In this document: in pieces, positions 1-11,343 of the stretch | Position numbering within the stretch: position 1 is the first letter of the stretch | Layout of the letters: each line of letters starts with the position of its first letter | Assembly (NCBI GenBank): GCA_949825025.1 | Contig: OX463780.1 | Span: 38,730,979 to 38,794,978, forward strand | Reading direction: 5' to 3' | DNA length: 64,000 nt | DNA from: Siphlonurus alternatus | Lineage: Eukaryota > Arthropoda > Insecta > Ephemeroptera > Siphlonuridae | Notes under the pieces: model-generated | Seen by the model: only the letters and a program-made list of their open reading frames with translations | Databases searched by the model: none | What the model was told of the DNA's origin: nothing | Position numbers and translations under genes: made by a program

Positions 1-116
1 AACAGCTCTGATTATTGAAGACTTCTAATAAAAAAAAAAAAAAGCTATATTAATTAGCAAAGCATACAATGAATGGGGACTTTCTAATAAAGAAAAACCT
101 GCAGTTTTTTACTTTG

Positions 117-398
117 CTTTAAAGGTGCATACCACTTTCACTTGCAAAAGGTACATATACTGTAATTATGTATTATATAATACCATCAATTTTCACTTGT
201 GCTAATTATCTACCCTTGTTTTCATTAAGATAGACATTGGAATTTGACTCTATGACATCCTGATGACGTCATCATGACATCAGAGTCAAATTCAAATATC
301 TATTTTCATAAAAACCAGCACAGTAAAAAATTGCTAGTATCAGCCAAAAGAAAATAATTATATCTTCATTTTTATTGAAAGTTTTATGCACCTTTAAG
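117..398. repeat. MITE-like inverted repeat, TTAAAGGTGCATA ends
   Basis: The ends CTTTAAAGGTGCAT (from 117) and ATGCACCTTTAAG (to 398) are inverted repeats. The middle, about 241-297, is a second palindrome centred on TGATGACGTCATCA. There is no coding sequence. The element lies in the intron downstream of the last visible SerRS exon. Confidence 0.7.
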
Positions 399-464
399 AA
401 TTGAATGTCATGCAGGGTTGTCTAATTGCTATTGGCAAATTAATGAGTAGAAATTGTGACTCAC

Positions 465-3400
465 CAGCTGGCATGAAGGGTTTGAGAACTTCAGGCACCT
501 TCACCCCCGTCTCAGTCTGGTACGTTTCGAGAATGGCGCAGATGACACGAGTGGTGGCACACATTGTGGCGTTCAGCATGTGCACATACTCCGTCTGAGG
601 AAGAACAAGAACATTGGTTTATACAAATTCAGAGTTTATTTTGTATACTATTTGGGACCTCTGATGAAAAGTAGTCTAAAGTTGAACTATATTTAGTTTA
701 TACAGGAAACAAAATTTGATTCTGCTTAAAAATTTAAATTTATTTTAAATGATGATTGATTCATAGAAAGCTACGTAATTGCAGCAGAGTATCAAATACA
801 ACAAGACATCAATGCCTATTAAATATCCAAGTGTGGCAAGATGTATGGGGACAGTCTGTATATATTTCGGATTTAAGAGCTGTCGTCTGCTTTATTAAGT
901 GAGTGCAATTATGAGCTTTATGTTTTACCGATTTACAGCTCATAATTACACTCACCTGATGTAGCAGACAGCTCATTATTGTGGATGATTGTGGTAGGGC
1001 ATGCAGATAGCTCATTATTATGGATGATAGACTGTATGTAGGTTCAAGGCCACAAGGCTGCTTACCGTTGCATTCATCTTCTTGGTCTGGCCAAATCGAA
1101 CCAGCAGACGCCTCGCCTGGTAGTCAAGACAGTTGCTGCATGAGACCAGCTCACGGAATGCACCTGTACAACAAACATGTATACAGTATATGCATGAGAG
1201 GGATGGTCACTAAATAATAAATGGATATGAGCAATGTTTGAATTTATGGATAAATAACACATGTTTTTTTTCTTTATAAATCACAATAATTATTTTTTGT
1301 CAGCCTCCAGCCAGCTTCATTGTAACTACTTCAAGAAATCCTATTCTTTTATCTTTAGATATTCTTTAATCTCACAAATTATAAATGTATTGCACACAAA
1401 AGTACTCTTCAATAAACACACATTGTTATTAAATTTTAATACAAACTGCTGCTGTATGCTCACCTGAGCCAGGGAACCAGGCCTCGAGGTCCAGCTTCTT
1501 GGCCGCTGCATGGTTGAGGGCACCGGACACAATGTTAACGATCCGGTAGGCAATGCCGAGCTCTTTGCAGAAGTCTTCCGCGTTGCTGATCATCTCGTCC
1601 ATCATCTCCCAGGACTTGTTGTCGTGTGGTGATGTGATGCAGAACTGCTCCACCTGCACAAGACTCAACGTCAAGAGAGACCCACCACTCATTCACGAAT
1701 CACAGCAGACATGACGTCTTCTAAATTATTAATGCTCATACGTCAAGACTTGTAAAGGAAAATTGATACAATATATTGACCTGCATGGCAATTTTTTATT
1801 GCAAAAACAAAGAGAGAATACTAAATTATATTACTAACAAAAATAAGAATTATAAGAATTTTTTCGTTTTTTTTTTAGCCCCAGAACTATTTTTAAAAAT
1901 TATATAAGGTTCTGCAAGTTCTGTTGGCTTCACTGGATCCAATAAAAAGAATTGGGCCTCAATGCTTATTAGTACCTCTAGGGGGTGTGGCTGCACTTTC
2001 AATATTTTTTTAAAAATAATTCCTGAATTAAAAAAAAAAAATAAAAAAAATAAATAAATAAGTAAAAAAAAAAATCAGAGTATCATAATTTGGCACCCTC
2101 TATTCATTTCTACAACATAAAAAAAGTCCATTCAAACTTTCAAACAAATACATAAAAAAATTATTCTACAATAGGTAACACATTAATTATTATTTTACAC
2201 ATTAAAGAGCTTGCTTATATAATTAACAGTAAAACATAACAAATTTAAAAGACCACGAATAAATATGAATAAGGTATAAAATGACTAAATAAATATTTTA
2301 CGTAGCTGTCTTTACTTGCTAAAACATAATCCTCAATTTTATTTTATATGATTGTGTTCTTATGAAAAGTGATCAGCTTTGAAAGAAAAAAATAATAATA
2401 ATAATTCGTACAATTTCAACGCTTGCGGTGGCGGTTCCAGGGAAAAAAAATTATGGTAGTCTATTTGGTCTTTTGTCTTTTGGATAATATTAATAGAAAT
2501 TTATTTTTTTTTCTCTCCAGTTTTGTACCCACCTTCTGGAACTGATGCACTCGAAAGATGCCCCTGGTGTCCCGGCCGTGAGAGCCCACCTCTTGACGGA
2601 AGCAGGTGGAGAGGCCGGCATAGCGGATGGGCAGAGAGCTCTCAGGCAGCCACTCCCCGCGGTGGAAGGCAGCGATGGGCTGCTCCGAGGTGGCGATGAG
2701 ATACTTCTCCTCCGTTTCCTTGTCCCCGCTCTTCTCACTGCCCTTGCCAATCACCTGCAAACAGGTAAGGTCAACATCAATACCTCTGTGGTTAAATGTA
2801 TATGGTTTCTTTCAATCTGAGTTATGTTGTTATGATACTTTATCTTTCTGTTGCTAAGAGATGAGACTACAGAGACAAATTCAATCTCAAACAAATTTAT
2901 TGTTCATTCTGTTCAGAGACACAAAACAAAATGACTTCAATTCAGTATACTGTAATATAATGTATATAAAAAAATTCAATATTATTTTTTAGTGATGGGA
3001 AAGATAAATGACAAGTTGTAGGACCACTCTCACATTTGAACAGAAGTACATAACTAATTACCTTGTAGAGTTCGTCATCAAACTGTGAGAGCTGGGCGAC
3101 CTCCTGCATCACCTCCTTCCGCATGAAGAAAGGTGTTGAGAGAGGTGTGTACTTCTTGGCACCAAGCTTACGCATGGCAAGCTGCACCAGGGCCATCTCC
3201 AGGAACACAGCTGCACCCTGTGCATTGGAAGCTGTTTGTTACCAATTCTCAGACTGCATAGACTGACAAGTGATTTAACAGAATGAATAAATAAATACTG
3301 TAAAGTAAATAAATAATAGCCAAATGTTATGATTTAATTGAAATCCTTGATAAAGAGCAATGTGCCTTATTAGTAACAATTACTGACCATGAGGTAGTAG

Positions 3401-6400
3401 CCTCGGCCCCCAGACACGACTGCCCCCCTCTCTCCGTCCATGCCGTCAATCATACAGATCAGGTCCACGTGGGAGTACTTCTTCCGCACTGCACAGTCGC
3501 CAAACGTGCGCTCCACACGGTTCTCATCCTGCAACATGGGCCATCATCAAGTCAGCAAAAGGGAAATCAACGTGGAACAAAGAAATTGAAAATTAGTGAC
3601 AATCAAGTTCTTCACAAGTCTACTGTGCATATTACATGCTAATGCCAGAATTACCTTTCTCTAATCTCATTACTGAAGATTTAAATAAAAACAAAAGCTC
3701 AAACGGCTAAACTTCTTATAAAGACAGAAAAGAATTAAAAATGTAAATTGTATGAATATATTTGGTGAAATATTATACAGTCTAAAGTTTAATAGTGACA
3801 CTACTTTGCACCATCACAAGTATAAGCAACCACTGTATCACCTCATTGTCGCTGATGGGCACGGAGGGGTGGGTGATGTTGCCAATCTCTCTGAGAGCAT
3901 TGTTGCGTCGCTTCTCCGTCTCCAGCAGCTCCAGGTCGTTGGCCACGATGCCCTGGTCGATGAGGACTCGCACTCGCTTGATCTGAGTCACCGTGAGGGC
4001 GCGTACCTGCTCCACCGTCACGTCTACCAGCCCCGCCTCCAGCCCGGGGGGAAGGGTCTCATCAGAGCCAGCAGCCTCCTTCTTCTGCGGACAGACGGTA
4101 CGGTTAGTACGAGGCATTAGCCACCACGTTACGTTTATAGTATTCAATACATTATATTGCACAGTCCTATAGTACAGTAGCTTTGAAAGTTGTAAATTCT
4201 TTCCAACTGTCAAAATTAACTCAGGCCATTTTTTTGTTATTTAAATATATATTTTTTTTAATTTAGTAGTCTAGCAAATACAATTATTAAAAGATATTTT
4301 CAATTTAACTGTTACACTATATGCATGCAGTGAAACATGCAGTGATTCTATACACCAATTTAGAATCCTACGCTAAATTTTTATTATGTACGTGCAGTAG
4401 AATTTTTTTTAAAGTTGATGAGAATTATTATGAGCTAACATATTACTTGCAACAGTAAAATAAATAGTAGGGGATGTGAATCATTCAATGCAGAAAACCA
4501 AGCTCACAACACCCACACAGAAGATGTTAGAAAGAAATAGAGAGAGCACCTGGGAGGGAAAGAGCTTCATCTCGTCACCAAAGCTAGCGATATGTGAGGC
4601 CCACCGAGAAACATTGGGCAAAGCTTGATACGCTAACTTCTGCACAGCCTTCAACACTTGAGTATCTGCCTGGGTTGGCTCAAACCCGTCTACGTAACTG
4701 TTAGAGGCCAAATGTTCGTTGAGACTGGCGAGTCCAGTCTCACTGCAGAACACAGAAATGTCCAGACCCTCTGGGGCCTCAGTCTTTACTTCATCTTGCT
4801 TTGACTTCCTGCTTTTCTGTAACAAATTACAGTGGAAGATTGACAAACACCAAAACAAAGCCACCATGTCATGCGCAAGAGAATTAAAAAGGAAAAAGGA
4901 GAAAGGAAAGGAGATTTTGTATAATTATGTGTGTCTAAAGATTTGTAAAAAAATAAATTAATAAAAATAAAACAGAAGGGGGAAAGTATGTACTTATAGT
5001 TGTACAGTATAAAACTTTAACAGATATAAAATAAAATTTAAAAAAAAAAAATGGAGCCTTATAAATTAAAATTTTCTATGAACATCACTCATGAATACGA
5101 TATTCTATTCTATAAGTCATAGTCATATAAGTCATAACATATGGTATGCATACTGTATCCAGTATCCATATATTGTATGAATGATCTTCACAACACTGTG
5201 TACTGTACATGTCATAATGACACTCTCCTTCTGTAAACATTACCTTCATCTTATCTCCGATTTCTTTGCTGCAAAGGTTTTTCAGCTTGTTCCATGTGTC
5301 AGCTTTGTGTCGAACTGAAACATTTAATTATTGTTTTTATTAGCATACAGTATAGCTTTCACAGAGCTATATGTCATATGCAATAAATACACCATAATAC
5401 CAAATCTTCACTGGCATATTGTTTGACAGCTATACTGTAGTTCCTCCATGCTGAAGTATGTATATAATAAATATTTATTAAAAATTATGTATTCTTATAA
5501 ATATAATTAATATGCAAATGAACTGTATGGGTAATATGTATGCATATGGGTATGATATGCATAAATAATATAGGATATTGATAATTATGATACAGTATGC
5601 GAGCGTGGCGCAGTGCATTGACCGGTTCTCGTTAGATCACCGAAGTCAGGCGTGGTAAATTCGTCTTGCTTTCCACCCAGTGCAGTGACGCACTTGTGTG
5701 TGGTTCCCCAGGCTTTGGACATCGCTTTGGTCCATTGAGAAAAAGTAGAGGTGTCCGTCCTGACTGAGGTTTTCGACGGTTCCCTCAGTCTCACCTCAGC
5801 GAATGCTGGGACGCGTAAGCATGCAGGCCATGGCCACTATCCGTTCCCTATCTTATCCCTACCCAGTACCCCGCTGCGAGCTGTAAGCTCTTAGGGGTGT
5901 ATCCTTGTAAAAAAAAAAAAAATTATGCATACATACAGGTGTATTGGTTTGTACAGTATGTATAATATATATTATAGGGGGTTGATGTAACCAGCAAGTA
6001 TGCATATTATGCAGAACTACATGAAACAAAGGAGACACATCAGCTAGGTCACACAAGTAACTTACACAGGAGTCACATGCAGGAGTGCAGAGGACATGCT
6101 CTGAAACCCTAGCTTTAACCCTACATGTGTGTACAGTATGTACATACTGTATGCATTTATTATGCATATATGCAGTGCATCCTGTACAGGCATACGGGGC
6201 ATACCATACAGTACATACAGTATGTATATTGTACCGCCTGCACACCCTGTGTATGCATACACCACCTGACGAAAACTTGAGACAAGTCTGAAGCTATTGA
6301 CAAGGGCATGAATATATTGGGGCAACTTACGCTGTCTCCACTTCGTGTCCTGCTCAATAACCGTGTCCACGAGGGCCACATTCTTGAACCGCGACCCTTG

Positions 6401-6466
6401 GTTTGCGCGAATCTTCTCAGGGTTGCCTCCCTTCTCGGCACGAAACAAGTCAAGATCCAACACCAT
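465..6466 (-). CDS. SARS1: Seryl-tRNA synthetase, cytosolic, 3'-truncated by window edge
   Basis: Charges tRNA-Ser with serine in the cytosol (class II synthetase). Exons, transcript order: 6331-6466, 5244-5314, 4550-4816, 3842-4084, 3388-3528, 3062-3217, 2533-2754, 1464-1653, 1066-1163, 465-594. All junctions are GT-AG and keep frame, giving 551 codons plus one base. The start [14 protein letters not shown] matches the conserved SerRS N-terminus. The coiled-coil arm follows in exons 1-4. The class II core comes next: motif 1 near [20 protein letters not shown], motif 2 in [25 protein letters not shown] sequence (positions 2533-2754), and motif 3 near [11 protein letters not shown] in the last visible exon. 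The C-terminal tail lies left of base 1. Oddity: exon 3 is an extra 89-codon cassette inserted in the arm (separate entry). Without it the length up to this point is close to animal SerRS. Identity is very secure. Confidence 0.96.
1783..2130. repeat. Degenerate copy of the TTTTTATTGCAGAAATGG palindromic MITE
   Basis: It shares, with many changes, the end block TTTTTTATTGCA, a CTATTTTTAAAAATTAT block, and the mirror end ATCAGAGTATCATAATTTGG then CACCCTCTATTCATTTCTAC. The intact copies lie at 19449, 22826, 41366 and 50896. Located in a SerRS intron (1654-2532). Confidence 0.55.
4550..4816 (-). other. Cassette exon encoding an EF1B/GST-C-like domain inside SerRS
   Basis: This 267-nt exon (89 codons) has a clean acceptor (TTACAG) and donor (CAG|GTGCTC), and both boundaries are phase 0. 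The exons on each side also meet at phase 0, so it can be included or skipped without a frameshift. It starts with a basic linker (KSRKSKQ). The main part, with [20 protein letters not shown], then TQAD, then RWASHI, matches the N-terminal GST-C-like domain of elongation factor 1-beta and the alternative N-terminal domain of cysteinyl-tRNA synthetase in pattern: LN-HL-SY--G--P-QAD----------RW--HI. In those proteins the fold mediates assembly with EF1 subunits or other synthetases. Here it replaces the tip of the tRNA-binding coiled coil, residues about 70-158. The function is inferred; the domain match is seen directly. Confidence 0.87.
5596..5923 (+). mobile_element. SINE with a 5S-rRNA-like head and poly(A) tail
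   Basis: About 325 bp, lying in SerRS intron 1 (opposite orientation to the gene) and ending in a run of A. The head (about 5610-5655) reads CCGGTTCTCGTTAGATCACC then GAAGTC-AGGCGTGGTAAA. This matches the 5S rRNA segment CGGTTCTCGT--GATCACCGAAG and, after a short deletion, its TCGGGCGTGGTTA region. The body has CCCCAGGCTTTGGAC, TCCATTGA, a CCCTCAG stretch and AATGCTGGGACG, then a short tail AGCTCTTAGGGGTGTATCCTTGT and poly(A). A second copy is at 7935 and an older relative at 36943. I infer a SINE3-type (5S-derived) element; transcription and reverse transcription would depend on a partner LINE. Confidence 0.75.
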
Positions 6467-6981
6467 TGTATCTTATAATCTCTTACACATACGGCTCAGA
6501 GCTCTCACCGGCCAAACGCCAACACAGCAACTACACTTTTCACGATCACGATTCTTCTTTACCGGAGTTTTTTAACTTTTTTATTTGCTGATGAAATTTT
6601 GCCAGCAATGCGCCCGTTGCGCCAAGTATCGCTCGAAGACAGGAGAAGACAGTCATTTGTTATTTTTAGTCTCATGCGCGGTAAAATGTTTATATTTTTA
6701 AAAAATGTTAGACTCGACAGAAAAAGTTCGAAAAGTTTCTCATTATATGCAGGGCGAGTTGAATAACTCGAATCTGCATAATATATTATAAACTTATATA
6801 ACAGAGACACTGTTAGTGTTATATAATTATATTTTATTAAAATAGTATAGACGAGGAAAAAGCAATATTTTAGACATGAAATTTGACAGACATTTTTATT
6901 ATATATAATATATATATATATATAATATAAAAATTGCTCCTAAATAATTTACATCATCAGCTAGATATATAAGTCATCAGT

Positions 6982-7113
6982 TCAGACATCTAATGAGAGA
7001 AAGCCGACACAGCTCGTTTGGAGGTCCCTGATCTTGTCGAGGATGACTTGCAGAGAGACGTACAGGCATTCTACTCTGCCACGACAGCCAGTCCAGGTCA
7101 CACCAGGTGGACG
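6982..7113 (-). other. Orphan exon-like open block, 43 codons plus stop
   Basis: On the minus strand a TCTATTTTAG acceptor at 7114 leads into an open frame of 43 codons ending in TGA at 6982-6984. It contains VTWTGCRGRVECLYVSLQ and an amphipathic stretch VILDKIRDLQ. The block is GC-richer than its surroundings. I found no partner exon upstream and do not recognise the protein. It could be a terminal exon of an unrecognised gene, a pseudogene piece, or a chance open frame. Confidence 0.3.
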
Positions 7114-7831
7114 CTAAAATAGAAATATCATAATAATAAGTTTCAAGTTTTGCATTATTTCAATATTTAAATTCATACTGAAACACTTTATGCAGTTAAA
7201 TTTACTTTATATATTACTGCCGCGGTAAAATATAATTAACATAACAAAATAATGAACAAATATATAAAATTTCAAATTTTTGAAACATTTTTTTTTCTAA
7301 CAAAATTTCAAATAAAATTAAGAATAGGAAGGAAAATAAGCTATAGCTAAAGCTTCATTTTCACAACTATAATAAAGCCTGCTTGTATGACAGTTGTCTT
7401 TCTGAATAATTATGCATTATTTGCGATTGTACGATAGTAAAACGTAAAACTTCAGTGTTTCCTGCTCAAGTATGTAGCATGCTCAGCTTGTCAGCAAAGC
7501 ACTTTACATTATTTTTATAATTTTATCTCAGACATTTTACTTAACTTATATAAGACTTTTTCGCTCTTTTTTCTCTCTTTTAAACAAATATAACAATTAG
7601 AATAACCTAGCTAACACTAAAAATAAGAAAAATGAAGTATTTGGACATCAACAAGAATGATCAAGACATAAAATTACAACGCAATACACAATTTTTTTCA
7701 TAATATTCACGATTCATATTTTAATTGTCGTTGCATGTTCATAATTCAACATTAATTACTTTTAAGGTGACTGACTTTCATGATAATTTTTCCAAGAGGT
7801 GTTGAAAATGTTATCACTGTAAAAATTGCAA

Positions 7832-7837
7832 TATAAT

Positions 7838-7932
<95 letters not shown>

Positions 7933-7934
7933 TT
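7832..7934. repeat. (TTTA)n microsatellite
   Basis: About 25 uninterrupted TTTA units directly abutting the 5' end of the truncated SINE copy at 7935. Confidence 0.97.
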
Positions 7935-8182
7935 CGTCTCGCTTTCCACCCAGTGCAGTGATGCAGTTGTGTGTGGTTCCCCAGGCTTTGGACAACACTT
8001 TGGTACATTGATAAAAAGTAGAGGTGTCCGTCCTAGCTGATTGAGGTTTTTCACGGTTCCCTCAGTCTCACCTCAGCAAATGCTGGGACGCGTAACAGGC
8101 CGTAGCCACCATCATTTCCCTACCTTATCCCTACCCATTACCCCGCCGCGAGCTGTAAGCTCATAGGGGTGTATTCTTGTAA
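7935..8182 (+). mobile_element. 5'-truncated SINE copy, same family as 5596
   Basis: It starts inside the element at TTCGTCTCGCTTTCCACCC, so the 5S-like head is missing, and then follows the 5596 copy closely through CCCCAGGCTTTGGACA, the CCCTCAGTCTCACCTCAGC block and the AGCTCATAGGGGTGTATTCTTGT tail. Its A-rich tail has become an AATA microsatellite. Confidence 0.85.
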
Positions 8183-8184
8183 AA

Positions 8185-8269
<85 letters not shown>

Positions 8270-8271
8270 AA
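8183..8271. repeat. (AATA)n microsatellite on the SINE tail
   Basis: About 20 AAAT/AATA units following the SINE tail. It is the reverse complement of the upstream (TTTA)n, so the two arms could fold back around the SINE. Confidence 0.97.
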
Positions 8272-8868
8272 AATAGAGCTTATTTTTTTAAGTTCTGAAT
8301 AATTTTCAAATTGTAAAATCTTTATATCCTTATATTTATTTATTTTATTTGCAGCGTAAAGCCGGAGAAGGATCATCAGTATCTTTTGGCTCTGAAAGAC
8401 CTGAAATAATCAGAATAACGTCAATTTTCAAGTTTTAATTTTTTATAAAACTTTAAAGTTTCATTTCAATCGAGATTGAGATGCTTTTTTATTATTTTTG
8501 TCCAGAGTTTTTTTTTTTTTTTTTTTTACGATTCATTTTTCCCCTTATACAGGAAACTTATCTTCATTTTATGCAAGCAAGTAGAGTTAAAGTTTTCTTT
8601 TTATACGAAAAGTCGTATGCAATAAATAGAAAGAAAAAAATAGTATCGTGTTCAACTGCATGGCTTTAAAATATCCTAAAAAAAAAAAACAAGCAACGTA
8701 CATAATAATAAAATACGCTCTCTAGGGTACATGGAAGCAACATTAAATACAAAAGTAAAATCGTTTCACAAAAATGAAAGTAATTTTTTGCCATTGTGAG
8801 TCAGTATTTTATTATGTTAAACCCTGGCAACGCACATGTTTATTATTTGCATATTATCTCAGAGAGGC

Positions 8869-8965
8869 TGGCTATCTCGGCCCTCGAGCGTTGCCCTGCG
8901 GAGGCCGCCCCCTGACACGCGGCTTATCTGTACGGAAACGACGTCTGATATATGCCAAGGTGCTG
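8869..8965 (+). other. GC-rich block, possible non-coding exon or regulatory element
   Basis: This block stands out from AT-rich surroundings. It is preceded by a splice-acceptor-like TTATCTCAG and followed by AAG|GTGCTG. Two plus-strand frames are open, but neither gives a recognisable protein. It contains CTTATCTG, a GATA-type motif. Confidence 0.25.
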
Positions 8966-10192
8966 CTATATTAATGCGCACCGTTAGGACTCGGGTCATC
9001 TTAGAGTTGAGACTTAATTATATATACAGTCAATGCCTTGTGTTGTGACAGATTTGCATAGTGTGATAGCTCTCAGTGCTAAATTTTCTGTGGGAAAATG
9101 TTCTCAATAAATTTTTAAATACTGCTATAAAAGAAACATACTACTGTTTCTCCAGTTTTAAATTAATCAATGAAAATGAAAATACATTGATTTTTTTTAA
9201 ATTCATGCATAACAGTTTGATTTTAATTAAAATAAAAACAATCTGAAGTTGATTGAACTATTGAATAATTAACCATGTTCAAGGAAGGAGACTGCTTTAC
9301 CATATATACTGTTTTATTCAATTTGTAGTAATTCTTTGAATTATTATTAAAAATTCACAATGTTTTTTTTTTTTTTTTTACTTGAATAATGATTGTAATG
9401 TTTATAATAAATAGTATAAAAGAATATACACTGCTGCACTTTGTTTTAACAAAATAGAATTGTAAAAAAAAAATATTAATTTTAACTCTGGTATAAATAT
9501 TATGCACTCAAGTCGCAACACGTATATAGCTAAGTAGTGCATGTGGACATTGTCATGATATATAGGTTTCATCATTACATTACTTTGGTTTATTAAAAAA
9601 AATCTGTAAACAAACATAATAATTTCTACATGAACACCTCAATCTGGACAGCACAACTTATTTCCTCCTGTCAATGCGTCTTCTGCCTCACATGCTAGAG
9701 CTGCAGCTCCAATAGACATGCAGAGATATGCAGTTTTGTAGCAAAGTAGGAGTAAAATTCATGGTGTTCATATTCCATTATAAGTGTGCTTACTCTGGCG
9801 AGTGAAAGCTTTTTTTATTTACGTTCCATAGACAACATTAACATTTACACCTCGCCGTTGTTGGTGTATAACGGACACTATCTTTAATGATTTATGACAG
9901 CTCTCAATCATTCTCGGCAAGCTAGCCTCATAATTCTTTGCTTCCGGTCTTCAAATTTTCCTCACAATTTGCAATATGATAAAAGTTTGCCAAATTCCAA
10001 GTATAAACAATATAATATTGAGTGTTTGAAACTTTTTACTGTAATAGATAGATAGGGCATATATTATAAGTAAAAGCAAAACAAAAAGTGGTTTAAAAAA
10101 TATTTAAAATTAATATTTTCCATTATGTAAGTGAAAACAAATAAAATAACAATATTTTTTTTACGTTACATACCACGATAATTAATCTTACT

Positions 10193-11343
10193 TGATAAAT
10201 TAATTGCTTTGATCGCTTTCGATAAAAATTATATTTTTTACCGAATCGGAATAGGAGGAAAAAGAAAAAGGGGAGAGAAGCTGATGGACCATTCACGTTC
10301 ATAAATAATGTAATCTACAAGTATAGAAATAATATAATTGTTGAGCATAATTTATGTTTATCAGTATTTTATTTTTGATTTAAAATATAATATGAAATAT
10401 TTTAATGTATAATATTTTTGTATCCGATATACGAAGCAACATTTTTGGATAAATTAGGTAATTTGGTACACAACAAGCTTTACAGGCCGTAGTGCACGAA
10501 AAGTTGCATGAAAGAGATGGTGAATTAAATAATTATTACGTTGTTTTACGGAATATTGCTAAGACTAAATATAATTGAGAGTTCTCTGTTTAACCACCTA
10601 TTATATTATATTCTCCCCTCCCCCCTGAATGTAAAAAATCCCTTATTTGCATTTCAGATGTCTTGTAAATTCAAAACAAATTATTAAAAATACCTTTATT
10701 TTTGTTACACGGTTATTAGAGCAGACATGCAAGTTCCATTTGTGCGTTGAAACTCCCCAAAGTGTAATTTCCAAGGCCTGGCACAGTGAGGTAATTTGTA
10801 TTCGCGACTTCTCTGCTCGGGCCACCGTACTCGCGTGCGGAGAGATAGTGGGTGGACATAAATCAGCAGGGCCCCGACCAGTCTGGCCAGTGTACGCGCA
10901 ATGACCGTCAAGTCCAGTTTGAGCCTCGCAGCAGCAATCCTCGCACTGACTCTGCTCCGAGCAGCACCCGGTAAGAGAGACTGATGTAGTTTCATCAGAG
11001 GGACAGCTTGGGCTGTTGAGTGTTTATAACTATAATATAATAATGTAATTAAGAGGGCAATTAAGTGATAAGTCTGGCCCAGACTGTCTGGCCATTTAAA
11101 TAGACCTTCTTGGTGAATAATAATTGCACTGTATACGAGTACATTGATACCACATCAAAATATAAATGTCATAAATATGAAATACTGATAAGCATAAATT
11201 ATTCTCAACAATTATATATTATTTATAGATTACATTATTTATGAACGTGAATGGTTCATCAGACTCTCCCCTCTTTCTCTTTTTCCTCCGTATTCCGATT
11301 CGGTCAAAAATATAATTATATCGAAAGCAATCAATTTATCTGA
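10193..11343. repeat. Long inverted repeat enclosing lipase A promoter and exon 1
   Basis: The left arm, about 10193-10400 (GATAAATTAATTGCTTTGAT then CGCTTTCGAT), is matched in reverse by the right arm, about 11160-11343 (ATATCGAAAGCAATCAATTT). The match continues through the CCGAATCGGAAT / ATTCCGATTCGG, AGGAGGAAAAAGAAAAAGGG and CATTCACGTTCATAAATAAT blocks. Arms are about 180-200 bp with modest divergence. Between them lie the start region and first coding exon of lipase A. Confidence 0.85.
10856..10900 (+). promoter_or_regulatory. Putative core promoter of lipase A
   Basis: A TATA-like CATAAATC at about 10857 is followed about 20-30 bases later by initiator-like CCAGTCT and CCAGTGT, and the ATG is at 10901. 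The 5' UTR would be very short. This is pattern-based only. Confidence 0.3.

Larger units (their letters stand above)
6467..10192. other. Intergenic region between SerRS and the lipase array
   Basis: AT-rich, with the SerRS promoter presumably just above 6467. I see no complete gene. It holds an orphan exon-like block (6982-7113), a SINE framed by TTTA/AATA microsatellites (7832-8271), a possible short plus-strand terminal exon after TTTGCAG near 8352, a GC-rich block (8869-8965), and otherwise simple AT-rich sequence with poly(T) runs. Confidence 0.6.

Noticed and set aside
5596..5660. tRNA gene or intact 5S rRNA gene at the SINE head
   Set aside because: The 5S similarity covers only part of the gene with a deletion, and it is continuous with a SINE body and poly(A) tail.
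7826..8376. Open frames reading FIYLFIYL on both sides of the SINE
   Set aside because: Translation of TTTA/AATA tracts, not a membrane protein.
10643..10995. Minus-strand frames over the lipase A promoter and exon 1
   Set aside because: Antisense of the signal-peptide exon; no supporting splice sites.
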